From the NCBI RefSeq assembly GCF_001418335.1, contig NZ_LIPP01000138.1, forward strand, positions 1-54,162: a DNA stretch of 54,162 nt. The letters run 5' to 3'. The notes under the pieces are model-generated. The model was not told where the DNA came from, searched no databases, and was given only the letters and a program-made list of their open reading frames with translations. The stretch is from Streptomyces aurantiacus. Its GTDB lineage: Bacteria > Actinomycetota > Actinomycetes > Streptomycetales > Streptomycetaceae. Positions 24,192 to 33,132 of the stretch are shown here, in pieces. How positions within the stretch are numbered: position 1 is the first letter of the stretch; each line of letters opens with the position of its first letter. The position numbers were made by a program, and so were the translations under genes.

Positions 24192-25073
24192 GTGACAGCG
24201 CACAGACGAGACCCCGCCGCCGGCCGTCGCCGGAAGCGCTCCGAGCGGAGTGCGAGGAGCCAGCTGATGGGCGGCCTGGCCACGTTGGCGGTCTTCGCGG
24301 CCGTCGGTGCCGCGGTGGTGGCGTGGCTGCCGTCCGACGCGGGACGAACGTCAGCGGCTCGCGCACCCGTTGAGAGTCCGGCACCTCAAAGGACCACCAA
24401 GTCACCGGACCCGGAACCGGAATCGGAATCGGAACCGGAATCGGAACCGGAATCGGAACCGGAGTCGGACGAGTCCAGCGCGTCTCCCGGCCCCTCCACG
24501 ACTCCCCTCCCCCAGAGCGGTCCGGGGATCTTCGTCACCGCGCCCGGCGGAAGCGGGCGGGTCGGCAAGGGCACGCCCCTGCGCTACCGGGTCGACGTGG
24601 AGAAAGGCATCACGATCTCCCCCGAGGACGTCGCCGCGCAGGTGGAGCGGACCCTGGCCGACCCGCGCGGCTGGACGGCTGACGGCCACTCGGCGTTCCA
24701 GCGGGTGTCCGGTGGCCCCGTCGACTTCAAGGTCCGCCTCGCCACCCCGGCGACCGTCGACAAAATCTGCGCCGAGGGCGGTCTCGACACCGGCGGCCAG
24801 GTCAACTGCAGCGTGAACCACGACGTGATGGTGAACCTCAGACGCTGGGTGCTGGCGACCGAGTTCTACCCGAAGGACGTCATCGGGTACCGCTCGCTGA
24901 TCATCAACCACGAGGTGGGCCACTTCCTCGGCCACGGCCATGTGACCTGCCCCGGCGAGGGGCAGCCGGCCCCCGCGATGATGCAGCAGATCAAGGGCCT
25001 GCTCGGCTGCGTCCCCAATGTCTGGCCGTACGACAACGACGGCCGTCTCGTCACGGGCCCCTCCGTCCCGTGA
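24192..25073 (+). CDS. DUF3152 zincin-like membrane-anchored or secreted protein
   Basis: This 293-residue protein has one N-terminal TM or uncleaved signal helix (LMGGLATLAVFAAVGAAVVAW) and a Pro/Glu/Ser linker with an expanded EPES repeat. A C-terminal DUF3152 domain carries the extended zinc motif HEVGHFLGHGH at residues 240-250, followed by a Cys. H-E-x2-H-x2-G-x2-H is the metzincin-type signature, so an extracellular metallopeptidase is plausible, although activity of DUF3152 is not established to my knowledge. The GTG start at 24192 has no strong ribosome site. It ends 31 bp before the S8 protease start. Confidence 0.8.
   Translation: MTAHRRDPAAGRRRKRSERSARSQLMGGLATLAVFAAVGAAVVAWLPSDAGRTSAARAPVESPAPQRTTKSPDPEPESESEPESEPESEPESDESSASPGPSTTPLPQSGPGIFVTAPGGSGRVGKGTPLRYRVDVEKGITISPEDVAAQVERTLADPRGWTADGHSAFQRVSGGPVDFKVRLATPATVDKICAEGGLDTGGQVNCSVNHDVMVNLRRWVLATEFYPKDVIGYRSLIINHEVGHFLGHGHVTCPGEGQPAPAMMQQIKGLLGCVPNVWPYDNDGRLVTGPSVP
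24413..24468. repeat. Hexanucleotide microsatellite in the DUF3152 linker
   Basis: Alternating ggaacc and ggaatc units run through 24413-24468 and encode an EPESEPES run. Changes of whole units keep frame and change only linker length. Confidence 0.85.
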
Positions 25074-25104
25074 CGCATTGATCCCCCAACTGTCAGGAGT
25101 GCAG

Positions 25105-28100
25105 ATGAACTTAGGCGTACGCCACAGACGTGCGGCCATGGTCGCGGGAGTGGCATCCGTGACGCTGGTCCTGGCCGGTCTCCCGGCCGGCGCGGGAGCC
25201 GTCGACACCGGGGGCGGTCGTACGGCCGCCGCGGTACGGACGGTCACGCTGGTCACCGGCGACCGGGTCCTGGTCGGCGACGAGGGTCAGGTCTCCGGAG
25301 TGGAGCGGGCACCGGGCCGAAAGGACGTGCCGTTCTCGATCCGGGAGGTCGCCGGACACACCAGGGTCGTTCCCGGCGACGCCGAACTGCTGCTGGCGCG
25401 GGGCAAGTTGGACGCGAGACTGTTCGACGTGACCCAGCTGCTCAAGGACGGCTACGACGACGCGGGCCGGTCCGACGTACCGCTGATCGTCACGTTCAAG
25501 GGCAGGAAGACGCCCTCGATGAGCCCGTTCACCGAGGCCGGGGCCCGGATGGGCCGTGCGCTGCCCGTGGTCAACGGCAAGTCGATGCGTTCCGCGAAGA
25601 AGCGGACGGCCGACTTCTGGGACACCGTCTCCACTGAGGAGTCCGGGGCTGTCGAGAAGGTCTGGCTGGACGGCCGGCGCAAGGCCTCGCTCGACAGGAG
25701 CGTGCCGCAGATCGGCGCACCTGCCGCGTGGGCCGCCGGATACGACGGCACCGGGGTGAAGGTCGCCGTCCTGGACACCGGAGTCGACACGTCCCACCCC
25801 GATCTGGCGGACCAGGTGGTCGAGGAGAAGGACTTCTCGGGCTCCGCCGGTACCGGCGACAAGTTCGGACACGGTACGCACGTGGCGTCCACCGTGGCCG
25901 GGACCGGCGCCAAGTCCGAGGGCAAGTACAAGGGGGTCGCGCCGGGCGCGAAGATCCTCAACGGCAAGGTCCTGGACGACAGCGGCTTCGGCTCGGACTC
26001 CGGGATCATCGCCGGCATGGAGTGGGCGGTGGCCCAGCAGGCGGACGTCGTCAACCTCAGCCTGGGCGGCACCGACATGCCGGGCACCGACCCGATGGAG
26101 GAGGCCGTGGACCGGCTCTCCGCCGAATCCGAAACGCTCTTCGTCGTGGCGGCGGGAAACGACGGTGAGTTCGGCGAGGGCACGGTCGGCTCGCCCGGCA
26201 GCGCGGACGCCGCGCTCACCGTGGGCGCGGTCGACAAGTCCGACGCGCTCGCAGACTTCTCCAGTCGCGGCCCGCGGGTCGGCGACGGCGGCGTCAAGCC
26301 GGACCTGACCGCGCCCGGTGTCGAGATCACGGCAGCGGCGGCGGCCGGCAGCATCATCGAGGAGGAGTTCCCCTCCGGCGTCCCCGGCTACGCCACCCTC
26401 GAAGGTACGTCCATGGCGACCCCGCATGTCGCGGGCGCCGCCGCCCTCCTCGCCCAGCAGCATCCCGACTGGAGCGGCGAGCGTCTCAAGGCGGTCCTCA
26501 CCGGCTCCGCGAAGCCGGGGACGTACAGCTCCTTCCAGCAGGGCACCGGCCGTACCGATCTGGTCCGGGCGCTGGGACAGAACGTCGTCACGGAGCAGGG
26601 GCCGCTCGACTTCGGCGAGCAGCAGTGGCCGCACGACGACGACAAGCCGTCCACCAAGCAGCTCACCTACCGCAACCTCGGCACCGAGCCGGTCACCCTC
26701 GACCTGTCCGTCGATGCCTTCGCGGTGGACGGGAAGCCCGCCGCCGAGGGCATGTTCAGCGTGTCCCCGCAGCGGATCACCGTCCCGGCGGGCGGCACCG
26801 CGAGCGCCGAGGTCACGGCGGACACCCGCGCGGGGAGCACCGACGGCAGCTTCGGCGGTTCGGTGCAGGCCACGTCGGCGGACGGCAAGGTCCAGGTGCG
26901 GTCCGCCATGGGTGCGGCGCGCGAGGTGGAGTCGTACGGCCTGACGCTCAAGCACATCGACGAGAACGGCCGGCCGACCGGGGACGCCGCCACCGCCGTC
27001 GCCGATTTCGACGGCGACTTCTACGGCGAGTACGCCGACGAGCAGGACGGCGAGCTGACGGTACGGCTGCCCAAGGGCGACTACATCCTCAGCGGGGTCG
27101 TCCACCCGGGGACCTCGTCGCCCGTCCACGGCATTCTGGTGGAGCCGAGGTTCCGGCTGGACGGCGACAAGACCGTCACCGTGGACGCCCGGCAGGCGAA
27201 GCCGGTGGACATCACCGTGCCGGACCCGACGGCCGAGAACACCGACGCCAGCGTCCTGATCGGCTTCGGGCGCGGCGAGGGCAAGCGTGACGGTTCATTC
27301 CAGTACCTGATGCCGGGCTTCCAGGGCTCGCGGTTCGGGCGGCTCGGCGGCGGGGAGCCCGTGGACGGTCTCAACGCCCTGTACTCCGGCAGCTGGAGCG
27401 GCCGGGGCACGGACGGCGAGCGGGTCAACTACCACGCGGCCTGGTTGCGGGAGGGCAGTCTGGACGGCTTCACCGCCAAGGTCGAGCGGAAGCAGTTGGC
27501 GAAGGTCGACCTCCAGGTGGGCGAGCCGGTTGACGGCCGACGCGTCCAGGCCGAGGTGAGCCCGCACCTGCCGGACGGCGAACTTGTGTACGGCTTCACC
27601 GGCATGGGGGGTGACCTGCCGTTCCGGAGCACCGAGTACATCCTCGACAACGGTGTGAAGTGGTCCATGCGCACCTGGCAGGTCTCGGGCGAGGACCAGG
27701 ACAAGGTCTTCGAGAACTTCCTCATGCGGATGCCGCAGACCTGGAAGGCCGGTCACAGCTACCAGGAGCGCTTCAACGTCGCCGTCTTCGGCCCGGCGCC
27801 GGCCGGCACCGGACAGTTCGGACCGGCCACGGGCTTCCCCGGTGTCGCCCGCATGGGGAACACCGTCAGGGCGTATGTCCCGCTGTTCGGTGACGGCAGC
27901 GGACACTGGGGCACCAGCGACACGACCGCCGTGACGACCAGACTGGAGGCGGACGGCAAGGAGATCGCCGACGACTACGGCATCCCTCCGACCGACGGCC
28001 TCACCGAGTACACGGTTCCGGCAGACGACACCACGTACAAGCTGACCGTGGACAACTCCCGTGACCCGGCCGTGTATCCGGTCAGCACCCGCGTCCGCGC

Positions 28101-28458
28101 GGAGTGGACCTTCCGCTCGGCGAAGACCCCGGACGACGAGTTCACCGCTCTGCCGGTGTCGACGGTCCGCTTCAGCCCCGACGTGACCCTGGCCGGCACG
28201 GCGAAGGCGGGCAAGCGCTTCGAGGTGCCCTTCACCGTCGAGGGCGCGGCGGCGGGACAGCGCCCGGCGAAGCTCGCCTTCCAGGTGTCCTACGACGAGG
28301 GGAAGACCTGGCAGTCCGCCAAGTCCCTCGGCGGTACGCACCTGTCGCTGAAGCACCCGGCGACGGCAGGCTCCGTCTCCCTGCGCGCGGAGCTGACGGA
28401 CCGGGCGGGCAACACCCTCACCCAGACGATAGAAAGGGCCTACCTGACCACCCCGTAG
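25105..28458 (+). CDS. Large secreted subtilisin-like (S8) protease with a TTA third codon
   Basis: This 1117-residue protein has a signal peptide (about residues 1-33), a propeptide and an S8 domain with catalytic Asp224 (VAVLDTGVD), His256 (FGHGTHVAS) and Ser436 (GTSMATPHVAG). About 600 further residues of beta-rich domains follow, with no anchor. AGGAG lies 5 nt before the ATG at 25105. The third codon is TTA (25111-25113), the only in-frame TTA I found in the intact genes of this window. In Streptomyces TTA is read only by the bldA tRNA, so efficient translation is expected late in development. A strong terminator follows. It may act in growth on protein or in aerial-mycelium-linked proteolysis. 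Confidence 0.93.
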   Translation: MNLGVRHRRAAMVAGVASVTLVLAGLPAGAGAVDTGGGRTAAAVRTVTLVTGDRVLVGDEGQVSGVERAPGRKDVPFSIREVAGHTRVVPGDAELLLARGKLDARLFDVTQLLKDGYDDAGRSDVPLIVTFKGRKTPSMSPFTEAGARMGRALPVVNGKSMRSAKKRTADFWDTVSTEESGAVEKVWLDGRRKASLDRSVPQIGAPAAWAAGYDGTGVKVAVLDTGVDTSHPDLADQVVEEKDFSGSAGTGDKFGHGTHVASTVAGTGAKSEGKYKGVAPGAKILNGKVLDDSGFGSDSGIIAGMEWAVAQQADVVNLSLGGTDMPGTDPMEEAVDRLSAESETLFVVAAGNDGEFGEGTVGSPGSADAALTVGAVDKSDALADFSSRGPRVGDGGVKPDLTAPGVEITAAAAAGSIIEEEFPSGVPGYATLEGTSMATPHVAGAAALLAQQHPDWSGERLKAVLTGSAKPGTYSSFQQGTGRTDLVRALGQNVVTEQGPLDFGEQQWPHDDDKPSTKQLTYRNLGTEPVTLDLSVDAFAVDGKPAAEGMFSVSPQRITVPAGGTASAEVTADTRAGSTDGSFGGSVQATSADGKVQVRSAMGAAREVESYGLTLKHIDENGRPTGDAATAVADFDGDFYGEYADEQDGELTVRLPKGDYILSGVVHPGTSSPVHGILVEPRFRLDGDKTVTVDARQAKPVDITVPDPTAENTDASVLIGFGRGEGKRDGSFQYLMPGFQGSRFGRLGGGEPVDGLNALYSGSWSGRGTDGERVNYHAAWLREGSLDGFTAKVERKQLAKVDLQVGEPVDGRRVQAEVSPHLPDGELVYGFTGMGGDLPFRSTEYILDNGVKWSMRTWQVSGEDQDKVFENFLMRMPQTWKAGHSYQERFNVAVFGPAPAGTGQFGPATGFPGVARMGNTVRAYVPLFGDGSGHWGTSDTTAVTTRLEADGKEIADDYGIPPTDGLTEYTVPADDTTYKLTVDNSRDPAVYPVSTRVRAEWTFRSAKTPDDEFTALPVSTVRFSPDVTLAGTAKAGKRFEVPFTVEGAAAGQRPAKLAFQVSYDEGKTWQSAKSLGGTHLSLKHPATAGSVSLRAELTDRAGNTLTQTIERAYLTTP

Positions 28459-28469
28459 CTTTCTGTACC

Positions 28470-28513
28470 CACACCTGCCCGGGACGGTCTCGCCGCTGTC
28501 CCGGGCAGGTGTG
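28470..28513 (+). terminator. Perfect 16-bp hairpin after the S8 protease
   Basis: Arms cacacctgcccgggac (28470-28485) and gtcccgggcaggtgtg (28498-28513) are exact complements with a 12-nt loop, 11 bp after the stop. It could also act on the convergent NmrA-type gene. Confidence 0.88.
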
Positions 28514-28563
28514 TTCACGTCTGCGGCCGAGGCTCAACAGGCCGCGGAGATCCATCAGAAGGC

Positions 28564-29454
28564 TCAGGAACCGGTCACGTTGGTGGGTGCGGTCCAGCCG
28601 GTGGCTCGGATCCACTCGGCCAGGTTCAGGGTGGCCGGCTCGATCGAGCGCACCACCGCGGGATCCGAAGGGTACTCCGCCGCCTGCGCGAACTCGCGGA
28701 ACATCACCCTGTCGAGGTCGGTGGGAAGCACGCTCAACGGGAGGGCCTCGTACCGTGCCGGGAGCCCGGCGTGCGCGCCGAACACCGCGGCGATCTGGGG
28801 GCCCGTCAGGTCGTCGCCGACGAGCTCGACGGCTCCGCCGGGCGCCTCCGCGGTGCCGAGCAGGAGCGCGGCGGCGACCCGGCCGATGTCCCTGACCGAG
28901 ATCATCTTCAGGGGGACGTCCTCCGGCAGGGGCAGCCTCAGCACGATCTCCCCATGTTCCAGGCTCGGTGCCATCACGCTCGCGAAGTTCTCCATGAAGG
29001 CGGTCGCGCGAACCATCGAGGCCCTCAGACCGGACTTCCTCAGGTGCTCCTCGATCCAGTGCTTCGAGTCGTGGTGCGGCACGCCCGACTCCCGGTCCGC
29101 TCCGAAGACCGAGTTGAACACGACGTGCGGGACGCCCGCCTCGACCGCCGCGTCGACGAGCGCGGTACCGATGCGGATCTCCGCCTCGACCTCTTCGAGG
29201 CTGTTCGCCTCCGGGGTCATGAAGTAGAACGCCTCGACCGTAGCCAGCGCGGCGGCCAGCGACGCCGGGTCGTCGGCCCGGACGGCCGCCGGCTCGACGC
29301 CGCGGGCGGCCAGCGCCTGAGCCCGGTCGGACTGCGGGTCGCGGACCAGGGCCCGTACCCGCGCCTTGTGGTCCAGCAGCGCGTCGACCACCGCCCCGCC
29401 CTGTTGCCCCGTCGCGCCGAAGACTGCGATCGTGCCGGTCGTCTGTGTGCTCAT
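28564..29454 (-). CDS. NmrA-like NAD(P)-binding protein
   Basis: This 296-residue protein has the NmrA/atypical-SDR fold, shown by AVFGATGQQGGAVVDALL (NADP loop at residues 13-19), RALVRDP, FNSVFGADRESGVPHHDSKHWIEEHLR and VRATAFMENFA. No catalytic Tyr-x3-Lys of classical SDRs is evident, so it may be a redox sensor or a quinone reductase-like enzyme. The start is the ATG at 29454 with AAGGG upstream. A perfect double palindrome lies 16-58 bp upstream, and a MarR-family gene precedes it on the same strand, so MarR repression of this gene is likely. Confidence 0.85.
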   Translation of the reverse strand: MSTQTTGTIAVFGATGQQGGAVVDALLDHKARVRALVRDPQSDRAQALAARGVEPAAVRADDPASLAAALATVEAFYFMTPEANSLEEVEAEIRIGTALVDAAVEAGVPHVVFNSVFGADRESGVPHHDSKHWIEEHLRKSGLRASMVRATAFMENFASVMAPSLEHGEIVLRLPLPEDVPLKMISVRDIGRVAAALLLGTAEAPGGAVELVGDDLTGPQIAAVFGAHAGLPARYEALPLSVLPTDLDRVMFREFAQAAEYPSDPAVVRSIEPATLNLAEWIRATGWTAPTNVTGS

Positions 29455-29469
29455 CGCTGCCACCCTTCA

Positions 29470-29512
29470 GTAGTTCATGGCGTGAACGAAACTAGTTCAC
29501 GCCATGAACTAC
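29470..29512. promoter_or_regulatory. Double palindromic operator, probable MarR-family binding site
   Basis: Left arm gtagttcatggcgtgaac (29470-29487) and right arm gttcacgccatgaactac (29495-29512) are perfect 18-bp inverted repeats with a 7-bp spacer. Each arm is itself a half-site pair, GTTCA-N5-TGAAC, so the region can bind two dimers. It sits directly upstream of the NmrA-type gene and downstream of the marR-like stop. Confidence 0.8.
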
Positions 29513-29555
29513 GTCAAGGTGCGGGTGCAGCGGGTGCAGCGGGTGCGGCGGGACC

Positions 29556-29996
29556 TCACGGTGTGACGGGTGGGTCCGAGGTGGGCGAGGAGAGGTCCGA
29601 GGTGTCCACGATGGCGGTGGCCACGCGCTCGAAGTCGCGCTGGTCGTCGGCGTCGAGGTTCCGCGCGATCTCGGGCAGGCGCTTGGCGATCTCGGCGTAG
29701 ATGGCCTCGGCGAGCACCTTCCCCGTGGGCGTCGCACTGAGCATGACGACCCGCCGGTCCTGCGCCGAGCTTGCCCGGCCGACCAGCTCGCGCCGTGCGG
29801 TGCGATCGACCAGCTGGCTCAATGCGTTCTTGGTCATACCCAACGACGCGGCGAGGTCAGCCATCTGCCGCGGCTCGTTCCTGACGGCGCAGATCAGCGT
29901 GGCCTGCGAGGGGGTCAGGTCGAACCCGGCGCAGATCTGCGCGTACTTGCGTTGAATCACGACCGAGAGCCAGAAGAGCTTGTCGCCATAGTCCAC
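29556..29996 (-). CDS. MarR-family transcriptional regulator
   Basis: This 146-residue winged-helix protein contains LTPSQATLICAV, MADLAASLGMTKNALSQLVDRTARRELVGRA, DRRVVMLSATPTGK and a C-terminal dimerisation helix. The start is the GTG at 29996. It is on the same strand as the NmrA-type gene, 101 bp upstream, with the double palindrome in between; that site probably answers to this protein. The region upstream of its own start does not repeat the palindrome. The ligand is unknown, often a phenolic or electrophile in this family. Confidence 0.9.
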   Translation of the reverse strand: MDYGDKLFWLSVVIQRKYAQICAGFDLTPSQATLICAVRNEPRQMADLAASLGMTKNALSQLVDRTARRELVGRASSAQDRRVVMLSATPTGKVLAEAIYAEIAKRLPEIARNLDADDQRDFERVATAIVDTSDLSSPTSDPPVTP

Positions 29997-30066
29997 GCCG
30001 GCCTCCCCCGGTCCGATGACGAACGAACGATCAGCCTACTCGTCGCGGGCCGGCAGACCACGCCAC

Positions 30067-30948
30067 TCACCAGGAGACGCACACCTCCGCGAGACCGGCG
30101 TGGTGGTCGGTGCGGTGCTGCTGCCGGTAACGGCCGGCTGAGGTCCCGTACTCGCGTTTGAAAGCGTTGGCGAAGGCATGGACGGAGCCGTAGCCGCTGC
30201 GCTGCGCCACGGTGAACAGCGGGACGTCGGTCGTCTGGAGCAGGCGTGCCGCCGTGGTGAGCCGCCACCACGTCAGATAGGTGAGCGGTGGCTGCCCCAC
30301 CAGGGCGGTGAACCTACGGGCGAAGGCGGCACGGGACAGGCCCGCGTGCGCGCCCAGCGACTCCACGGTCCAGGGATCGGCGGGGCGTTCGTGCACGGCA
30401 CGGAGTGATCGTGCGATCACCTCGTCGTCGAGGGCGACGCACCAGCCGGTGGCCTGCAGCCCTGCACGTTCGATCAGGCAGGCCCGGATCAGGTGCACGA
30501 GGAGCACTTCGAGCAGCGCCGGCAGCACCAGGTCCCTGCCGTGCATCTGTTCGCCCAGTTCGCTGAGCAACAGGTCGATCGACGCCTGGAGACCCGGGTA
30601 GCGATCCGGCCGCGCCGGAAGGCTCACCACATCGGCGAGGTCCTGGAACAGCGGGTGCGGGCGGGCCCGCTCAAGCCGGTAGGCACCGGACAAGAACTGG
30701 GCAGCGCTGTCGGTGGCGCTCACGAGCGTGTGCGCAGTCCCGTGCGGGAGCAGTACGGCGTCGCCCGGTAGCAAGGTGATGACCGCTTCGTCCGGTGCCG
30801 TTACCCGGATGCGTCCCGTGGTGCCCACGTAGAACCGGGCACCCTCGAAGGTCTGGACCTCCCTCTCCTCCGACGGGTCCGCCGCCTCCAGCGACAGCCA
30901 GGGGCGCCCCACTCGCATGGTGCCGATCGCGTCGCTGAGCACGTCCAT
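30067..30948 (-). CDS. AraC-family regulator with N-terminal cupin
   Basis: This 293-residue protein starts with a cupin-like sensor domain (GDAVLLPHGTAHTLVSATD) and ends with two AraC HTH motifs (WTVESLGAHAGLSRAAFARRF and PLFTVAQRSGYGSVHAFANAFKREYG). This cupin-AraC layout commonly controls a nearby oxidoreductase or hydrolase. It lies 21 bp downstream of the MBL-fold gene on the same strand, so the two form a probable operon in which the regulator follows its target. The ATG is at 30948. Confidence 0.9.
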   Translation of the reverse strand: MDVLSDAIGTMRVGRPWLSLEAADPSEEREVQTFEGARFYVGTTGRIRVTAPDEAVITLLPGDAVLLPHGTAHTLVSATDSAAQFLSGAYRLERARPHPLFQDLADVVSLPARPDRYPGLQASIDLLLSELGEQMHGRDLVLPALLEVLLVHLIRACLIERAGLQATGWCVALDDEVIARSLRAVHERPADPWTVESLGAHAGLSRAAFARRFTALVGQPPLTYLTWWRLTTAARLLQTTDVPLFTVAQRSGYGSVHAFANAFKREYGTSAGRYRQQHRTDHHAGLAEVCVSW

Positions 30949-30969
30949 GGCCGCATCCTCCCTTCCGGG

Positions 30970-31881
30970 TCAGGCGTCCGAGAACGGCGCCCATCGCTTG
31001 ATCGAGACGGCCCCGTTCGACCGTACGACTTCGGCGGCACCCGCTCCGCCCAGGTGCGCCGGCACGACCAGGCTGTTCGTCGCGGCTGCCCGCTCCAGGA
31101 CGCGACGCCGGGACCGGGTGGCCTCGGTCCGGTCTTCACTCAGGCAGGTGTCGTGATCGGGTTCGATCATCTGCAGCGGGGTGTGGACGAGGTCGCCGAC
31201 GAATACCGCTCGGTCGATGCCGGACTCCAGCCACAGCACCGTCGAACCGGGCGTGTGACCGGGGGCCGGTTCCAGGACCAGGTCCTCGTCGATGCGGTGA
31301 CTGTCGCCCTCCCACAGCACCGCCTGACCGGCCTGATGGACGGGCAGGACGCTGTCTTCGAACGTGACCCCGGTGTCCGAGGCGGACTGGAACGGAGACT
31401 TCGGGACGTGGCCGTTGGCGGGGTTCCAGAAGTCGAAGTCGGCCCGGCTGATCAGATATCGCGCGTTGGGGAACGTCGGCACCCACTCGCCGTCGACCAG
31501 CCGGGTGTTCCACCCCACGTGGTCGTTGTGCAGGTGGGTGTTGACGACGAGATCCACGTCCTCCGGCCGCACCCCGGCCGCCGCCAGTCGGTCGAGGAAA
31601 TCGCCGTCGCGCTTGTTGAACACCTCGACCTCGCGTTGCTTGTCGTTGCCGAGACCGGTATCGACCAGAATGGTGCGGCCCGCGCTTCGCAGCACCCAGG
31701 TCTGCACGTTTGCCTGCCACGCGCCCGTCCTGGAGTTCAGGAAGTCGGGCGCCAGCCAGGATTCGTGCCGGCGCCACAGTTCGCCGGGCACGGACGGGAA
31801 CAGGACATCGGTGGTGGCGAAAGCACCCTGCCATTCGACCACCCGCGAGACCTCGACATCACCGAGAACGATTTTCTTCAC
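30970..31881 (-). CDS. MBL-fold metallo-hydrolase
   Basis: This 303-residue protein of the metallo-beta-lactamase superfamily has the zinc motif HLHNDH (residues 116-121) and the later ligands in PGHTPGS and VGDLVHTP; a C-terminal histidine (VPAHLGG) completes the set. It resembles N-acyl homoserine lactonase or alkylsulfatase-like relatives, so the substrate cannot be fixed. The start is a GTG at 31881; a GTG at 31884 is an alternative. The frame remains open upstream but enters mobile-element debris, which is not part of this gene. Confidence 0.85.
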   Translation of the reverse strand: MKKIVLGDVEVSRVVEWQGAFATTDVLFPSVPGELWRRHESWLAPDFLNSRTGAWQANVQTWVLRSAGRTILVDTGLGNDKQREVEVFNKRDGDFLDRLAAAGVRPEDVDLVVNTHLHNDHVGWNTRLVDGEWVPTFPNARYLISRADFDFWNPANGHVPKSPFQSASDTGVTFEDSVLPVHQAGQAVLWEGDSHRIDEDLVLEPAPGHTPGSTVLWLESGIDRAVFVGDLVHTPLQMIEPDHDTCLSEDRTEATRSRRRVLERAAATNSLVVPAHLGGAGAAEVVRSNGAVSIKRWAPFSDA

Positions 31882-32020
31882 CACGTCACCGTAGGAAGAA
31901 GCGGTGAGACGCGAAATGCTCCGACGTCTCTCTTTGTTGAGCGAGCGTCTTGCGGGAGTTCTCGTACGTCCCCGGCCGCCGCATGTGACCAGCCTGCTGG
32001 TGCGTTGGTTCCGCGTCATC

Positions 32021-32243
32021 CGGAGCGGCCGCGAGGCGTTACGGTGCCTGCTCGCTCGCCGCGGCATCGCCGTCCGGCGCACCAGGACCGGGAAGGAGTC
32101 CCCGGACCCCGAGCGCGACGCCGAGCTCGACCGCATCGAGCACGTCCTGGACCACGTCCTGGACCACTTCCCGGACCGCGTCTTCGCGTTCGACGAGTTC
32201 GGCGCGCTCGGCATCCGCCCCACCGCCGGCTCGTCCTGGGCCG
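32021..32243 (+). pseudogene. IS630-type transposase fragment
   Basis: The plus frame encodes LARRGIAVRRTRTGKESPDP followed by DAELDRIEHVL, FPDRVFAFDEFGALGIRP and TAGSSWA, the N-terminal half of an IS630-family DDE transposase including the region of its first catalytic Asp (FAFDEFG). A duplicated VLDHVLDH tract is inserted. The frame leaves the family at about 32243, where an unrelated integrase fragment begins. No terminal inverted repeats are evident. Confidence 0.75.
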
Positions 32244-32458
32244 GGGCAAGGTCCTCGCGCCGCGCGACGTGTGCCCGGACACCGGGCTGGTCCGGCTGTC
32301 GTACGGGCAGGCCCGTGTGCCGCTGGACGAGCACACCGCCCTCGGCGACAAAAGCGGCACCGGTTGGGGTCTGCACGAGTGGCGGGCATTCCGGGCTCAC
32401 GCACCTCGGCGAGGCGGGGGCGAGCCTGCTCGACACCACCTTCGCGGAGTGGGTGTGA
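32244..32458 (+). pseudogene. C-terminal fragment of a tyrosine integrase, frameshifted
   Basis: One frame gives RKVLAPRDVCPDTGLVRLSY, GQARVPLDEHTA and GTGWGLHEWR. Dropping one G in the ggg at about 32383-32385 continues it as HSGLTHLGEAGASLL. Together this is the box with the catalytic HxxR (HEWRHS) seen in Streptomyces integrases. The Tyr-containing end is missing; the sequence runs into unrelated residues and a stop at 32458. It is not the same integrase family as the N-terminal fragment at 39742-40092. Confidence 0.75.
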
Positions 32459-32499
32459 TCGAACCCCTGCTGCCCCGGGGCTTGCGGGGAGCCGGGTTG

Positions 32500-32969
32500 C
32501 GTCCTACCACGCTTCCCATGGAGTGGCCGACCAGTGCGACCGGCAGCCCCTTGTGGTCGGTCCTCAGCTTGGTGATCAGTTGGTGGATGGTGGCGGAGTG
32601 AGTCGTGGCGTTCAGCCGGTGCGCGGCCGGGCTGCTGGAGTCGCTGGTTCCGAGGCGGTCGACGGCGACGGTGATCCAGCCGTCCTCGGCCGCCTTGCGT
32701 GCTTGCGAGATCCAGCCGCGGTTCGTCTTGAGATCGAAGTACCGGTGGTCGTAGGTGACGCCCGGGACCATCACCTGATTGCCCTTCACGCGGGCGTGTC
32801 CCGGTTGGTATTCCACGGCGCTCAGCGTCTGGTCGGCCGGTCCGCTGCCGGTGAGCGAGACCTTCTGGGTGATCGTGCGGAGGGTGAAGCCCGGCCCGGG
32901 GCCGGGGGCGGCGGGCGCGTCTTGGGCCGTGACGGATACGGCCGTGACCGCTACGGCCGTGACGAGCAA
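32500..32969 (-). pseudogene. 3'-truncated alpha/beta hydrolase
   Basis: The minus frame encodes a secreted-type hydrolase N-terminus: a hydrophobic leader, then GFTLRTITQKVSLTG, VMVPGVTYDHRYFDL, WITVAVDRLGTSDSS and the nucleophile elbow LVGHSMGSVVG. Homology stops right after the nucleophile Ser near 32505. The downstream Asp and His of the triad are replaced by unrelated sequence ending at 32397. The start is unclear (only a TTG at 32969). It was probably cut by the insertion that brought the integrase fragment. Confidence 0.7.
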
Positions 32970-33015
32970 TGCGGCGGACGCCGCGTCCTCGGAGCGGCTG
33001 CGGGAGCAGTTCTAA

Positions 33016-33132
33016 GGGGTGGTGTGGCGGTTCCGCACCGGCAGTCCGTGGCGGGACATGCCTGCTGATCACGACGCCTGGACGACGGCCTACCACCGGG
33101 TTTTGCAGTGGCACGACTTGGACCGACCGTAA
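33016..33132 (+). pseudogene. IS5-type transposase N-terminal fragment
   Basis: Translation from 33016 gives GVVWRFRTGSPWRDMPADHD, then AWTTAYHRVLQWHD and a TAA. This is the DUF4096-like N-terminal block of IS5-family transposases. It is in-frame with a stop directly before it, and nothing of the DDE domain follows. Confidence 0.75.

Noticed and set aside
24906..24947. Treating the HExxH in the DUF3152 protein as DUF4157 linked to the putative injection cargo
   Set aside because: The motif is the extended metzincin form with downstream Cys typical of DUF3152, and the gene is 22 kb away in another context.
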